Positions 14,025-15,123 of a stretch of 15,123 bases of DNA are shown here, piece by piece (within the stretch, counting starts at the first letter, position 1; every line of letters begins with the position of its first letter). The stretch covers positions 1 through 15,123 of the forward strand of contig JAJRUE010000069.1 in NCBI GenBank assembly GCA_024277955.1, in the 5' to 3' direction. The notes under the pieces were generated by a model. That model made no database searches, had not been told where the DNA came from, and saw only the letters and a list, made by a program, of their open reading frames with translations. Source of the stretch: Alphaproteobacteria bacterium. GTDB lineage: Bacteria; Pseudomonadota; Alphaproteobacteria; Rhodobacterales; Rhodobacteraceae. A program made the translations under genes and the position numbers.

Positions 14025-14357
14025 ATGGCATATGAAGTGAACGGCACCACTGTCGAGCATGACGAAGAAGGCTACATCACCAACCTGAGCGACTGGTCGG
14101 AAGACCTGGCCAAGGTGATCGCCGAGGTCGAAGAGGTCGAGATGACCGACGAACATTGGGCGGTGGTGAACTTCCTGCGTGAATACTACGAGGAATACCA
14201 GATCGCCCCGGCCGTGCGCGTTCTGATCAAGGCGATCAAGAAATCGATGGGCCCCGAGGTCGGCAACAACAAGTACATGTACGAGCTGTTCCCCTACGGC
14301 CCGGCGAAACAGGCCTGCAAGATCGCTGGTCTGCCCAAGCCGACCGGCTGCGTCTAA
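14025..14357 (+). CDS. dsrC: DsrC sulfur carrier protein
   Basis: This 110-residue cytoplasmic carrier presents sulfur to DsrAB on a mobile C-terminal arm. Both cysteines needed for full DsrC function are present and are the only ones in the protein: Cys98 (QACKIAG) and the penultimate Cys109 (PTGCV), separated by ten residues. That separates it from TusE-type paralogues lacking the first one. NKYMYELFPYGPAKQAC is the classic lead-in, and DEHWAVVNFLREYYEEYQIAPAVRVLIKAI is the helical core. GGAAGGA (14011-14017) is a strong ribosome site 7 bases before the ATG, consistent with high expression. A GC-rich hairpin follows the stop. Confidence 0.98.
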   Translation: MAYEVNGTTVEHDEEGYITNLSDWSEDLAKVIAEVEEVEMTDEHWAVVNFLREYYEEYQIAPAVRVLIKAIKKSMGPEVGNNKYMYELFPYGPAKQACKIAGLPKPTGCV

Positions 14358-14378
14358 CAGAACCCAAATTCGAACATA

Positions 14379-14412
14379 AGCCCCCGATAACAATAACAAA
14401 AAACGGGGGGCT
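14379..14412 (+). repeat. GC-rich hairpin with A-rich loop between dsrC and dsrM
   Basis: AGCCCCCG (14379-14386) pairs with CGGGGGGCT (14404-14412, one extra G) around a 17-base loop made almost wholly of A, C and T. It sits between the dsrC stop and the strong dsrM ribosome site (GGGAGGAG, 14421-14428). There is no following T tract. It may protect the 3' end of an abundant dsrC message and lower dsrM output. Confidence 0.6.
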
Positions 14413-14433
14413 CACTTCTCGGGAGGAGTCCAA

Positions 14434-15123
14434 GTGTTGTCAACGCTTTATGCACTGCTGTTCTATGTTGCGACCATCCTGCTGGTCGTCGGAACCGGCA
14501 TGAAAGTGCTCAAGTACGCGCGCACCCCTGTCCCGCTGAAGATCCCCGTGTCACCGGCGCCGCGCACCCGCACTGGCGTGGTGATACGCATGATCCGCGA
14601 AGTCACCTATTTTCACAGCCTGTTCAAGTCGAACAAGTGGATCTGGGTTTTCGCGATCATGTTCCACTATGGCATGCTGCTGGTGCTGCTTCGGCACCTG
14701 CGGTATTTCACCCAGCCGGTCTGGTGGTGGGTCGACCTGATCCAGCCGTTTGGCATCTACGCCGGCTTCGTGATGTTCCTTGGGCTGGCCGGCCTGTTCG
14801 CGCGCCGCGTGGTCCAGGAACGTATCCGCTACATCTCGGCGCCCTCGGACTATCTGATGCTGGCGCTGCTGATGCTGATCGCCTTTTCCGGGCTGGCCAT
14901 GAAATTCGTGGCCCCGACCGACATCATCATGGTCAAGGCCTACATGCTGGGTCTGCTTCGCTTCCGCATCGGCGACCTGCCGACCAGCCCTGCCCTGCTG
15001 GTGCATCTGGGATCGGTCGCGCTGCTGATGATCATCTTCCCGATCTCGAAACTGATGCACGCGCCGGGGCTGTTCTTTGCGCCCAGCCGCACCCAGGTCG
15101 ATAACGCCCGCGAATTCCGTCAC
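14434..15123 (+). CDS. dsrM: DsrM, heme b membrane subunit (3' end cut by the window)
   Basis: The first 230 residues of a NarI-like cytochrome b subunit of the DsrMKJOP membrane complex, which exchanges electrons between the quinone pool and the DsrC disulfide. The frame is open to the window edge; the family is about 240-340 residues, so little may be missing. Several hydrophobic segments are visible (residues 5-22, 68-88, 104-124, 140-160 and 189-204). Histidines at 61, 78, 88, 191 and 209 include the likely heme ligands, notably FHYGM (His78), RHLRYF (His88) and HLGSVALL (His191). The start is GTG at 14434, 5 bases after GGGAGGAG (14421-14428). The end reads RTQVDNAREFRH, close to the usual C-terminus. 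dsrK would be expected next. Confidence 0.93.
   Translation, partial: MLSTLYALLFYVATILLVVGTGMKVLKYARTPVPLKIPVSPAPRTRTGVVIRMIREVTYFHSLFKSNKWIWVFAIMFHYGMLLVLLRHLRYFTQPVWWWVDLIQPFGIYAGFVMFLGLAGLFARRVVQERIRYISAPSDYLMLALLMLIAFSGLAMKFVAPTDIIMVKAYMLGLLRFRIGDLPTSPALLVHLGSVALLMIIFPISKLMHAPGLFFAPSRTQVDNAREFRH

Overview
The window is visibly GC-rich, with strong GC-ending codon preference, and looks like an alphaproteobacterial, probably Rhodobacterales (Roseobacter-type), chromosome. The taxonomic guess rests on a small Hint-domain protein of the kind common in that group, a fused-type oxoprolinase, and general gene style; it is an inference. The defining content is an oxidative (reverse) dissimilatory sulfite reductase locus, dsrABEFHCM, which runs off the right edge inside dsrM. 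dsrEFH, together with a DsrC carrying both C-terminal cysteines, points to sulfur oxidation rather than sulfate reduction. Such loci are uncommon in Rhodobacterales, although I recall reports of them from uncultured Roseobacter-clade sediment bacteria.

Layout. Positions 1-1052 (minus) hold the N-terminal part of a 5-oxoprolinase/hydantoinase. A divergent, palindrome-rich gap leads to a sulfotransferase (1265-2269) that overlaps a GT4 glycosyltransferase (2266-3492) by ATGA, probably a unit making a sulfated glycan. A small Hint-like protein (3597-4121, minus) follows. A gap of about 640 bases without a convincing gene ends in an ArsR-type operator-like palindrome, ATATTC-N8-GAATAT, just before an Mrp/ApbC Fe-S carrier ATPase (4766-5887). 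Mrp and a YeeE/YedE sulfur transporter (6008-7111, minus) converge on a clear bidirectional terminator.

From 10071 leftwards lies a compact minus-strand operon: a TauD-like Fe(II)/2-oxoglutarate dioxygenase, two tiny unrecognised proteins (65 and 73 aa), and cysG (siroheme synthase). yeeE follows behind its own 163-base, inverted-repeat-rich gap. This operon is divergent from dsrA across a 269-base control region that holds a second, degenerate version of the operator and a leader able to form competing hairpins.

How it fits together. YeeE would import a sulfur compound such as thiosulfate. Sulfane sulfur would pass through DsrEFH to DsrC. DsrAB, whose siroheme needs CysG and whose [4Fe-4S] clusters may need Mrp, would oxidise it to sulfite, with electrons and DsrC disulfide handled by the membrane complex that begins with DsrM. 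The dioxygenase and its two small partners are the least explained part of the locus. Perfect or near-perfect hairpins at the dsrA/dsrB and dsrC/dsrM junctions may tune subunit ratios. No tRNA, rRNA, CRISPR array, transposase or integrase was seen.
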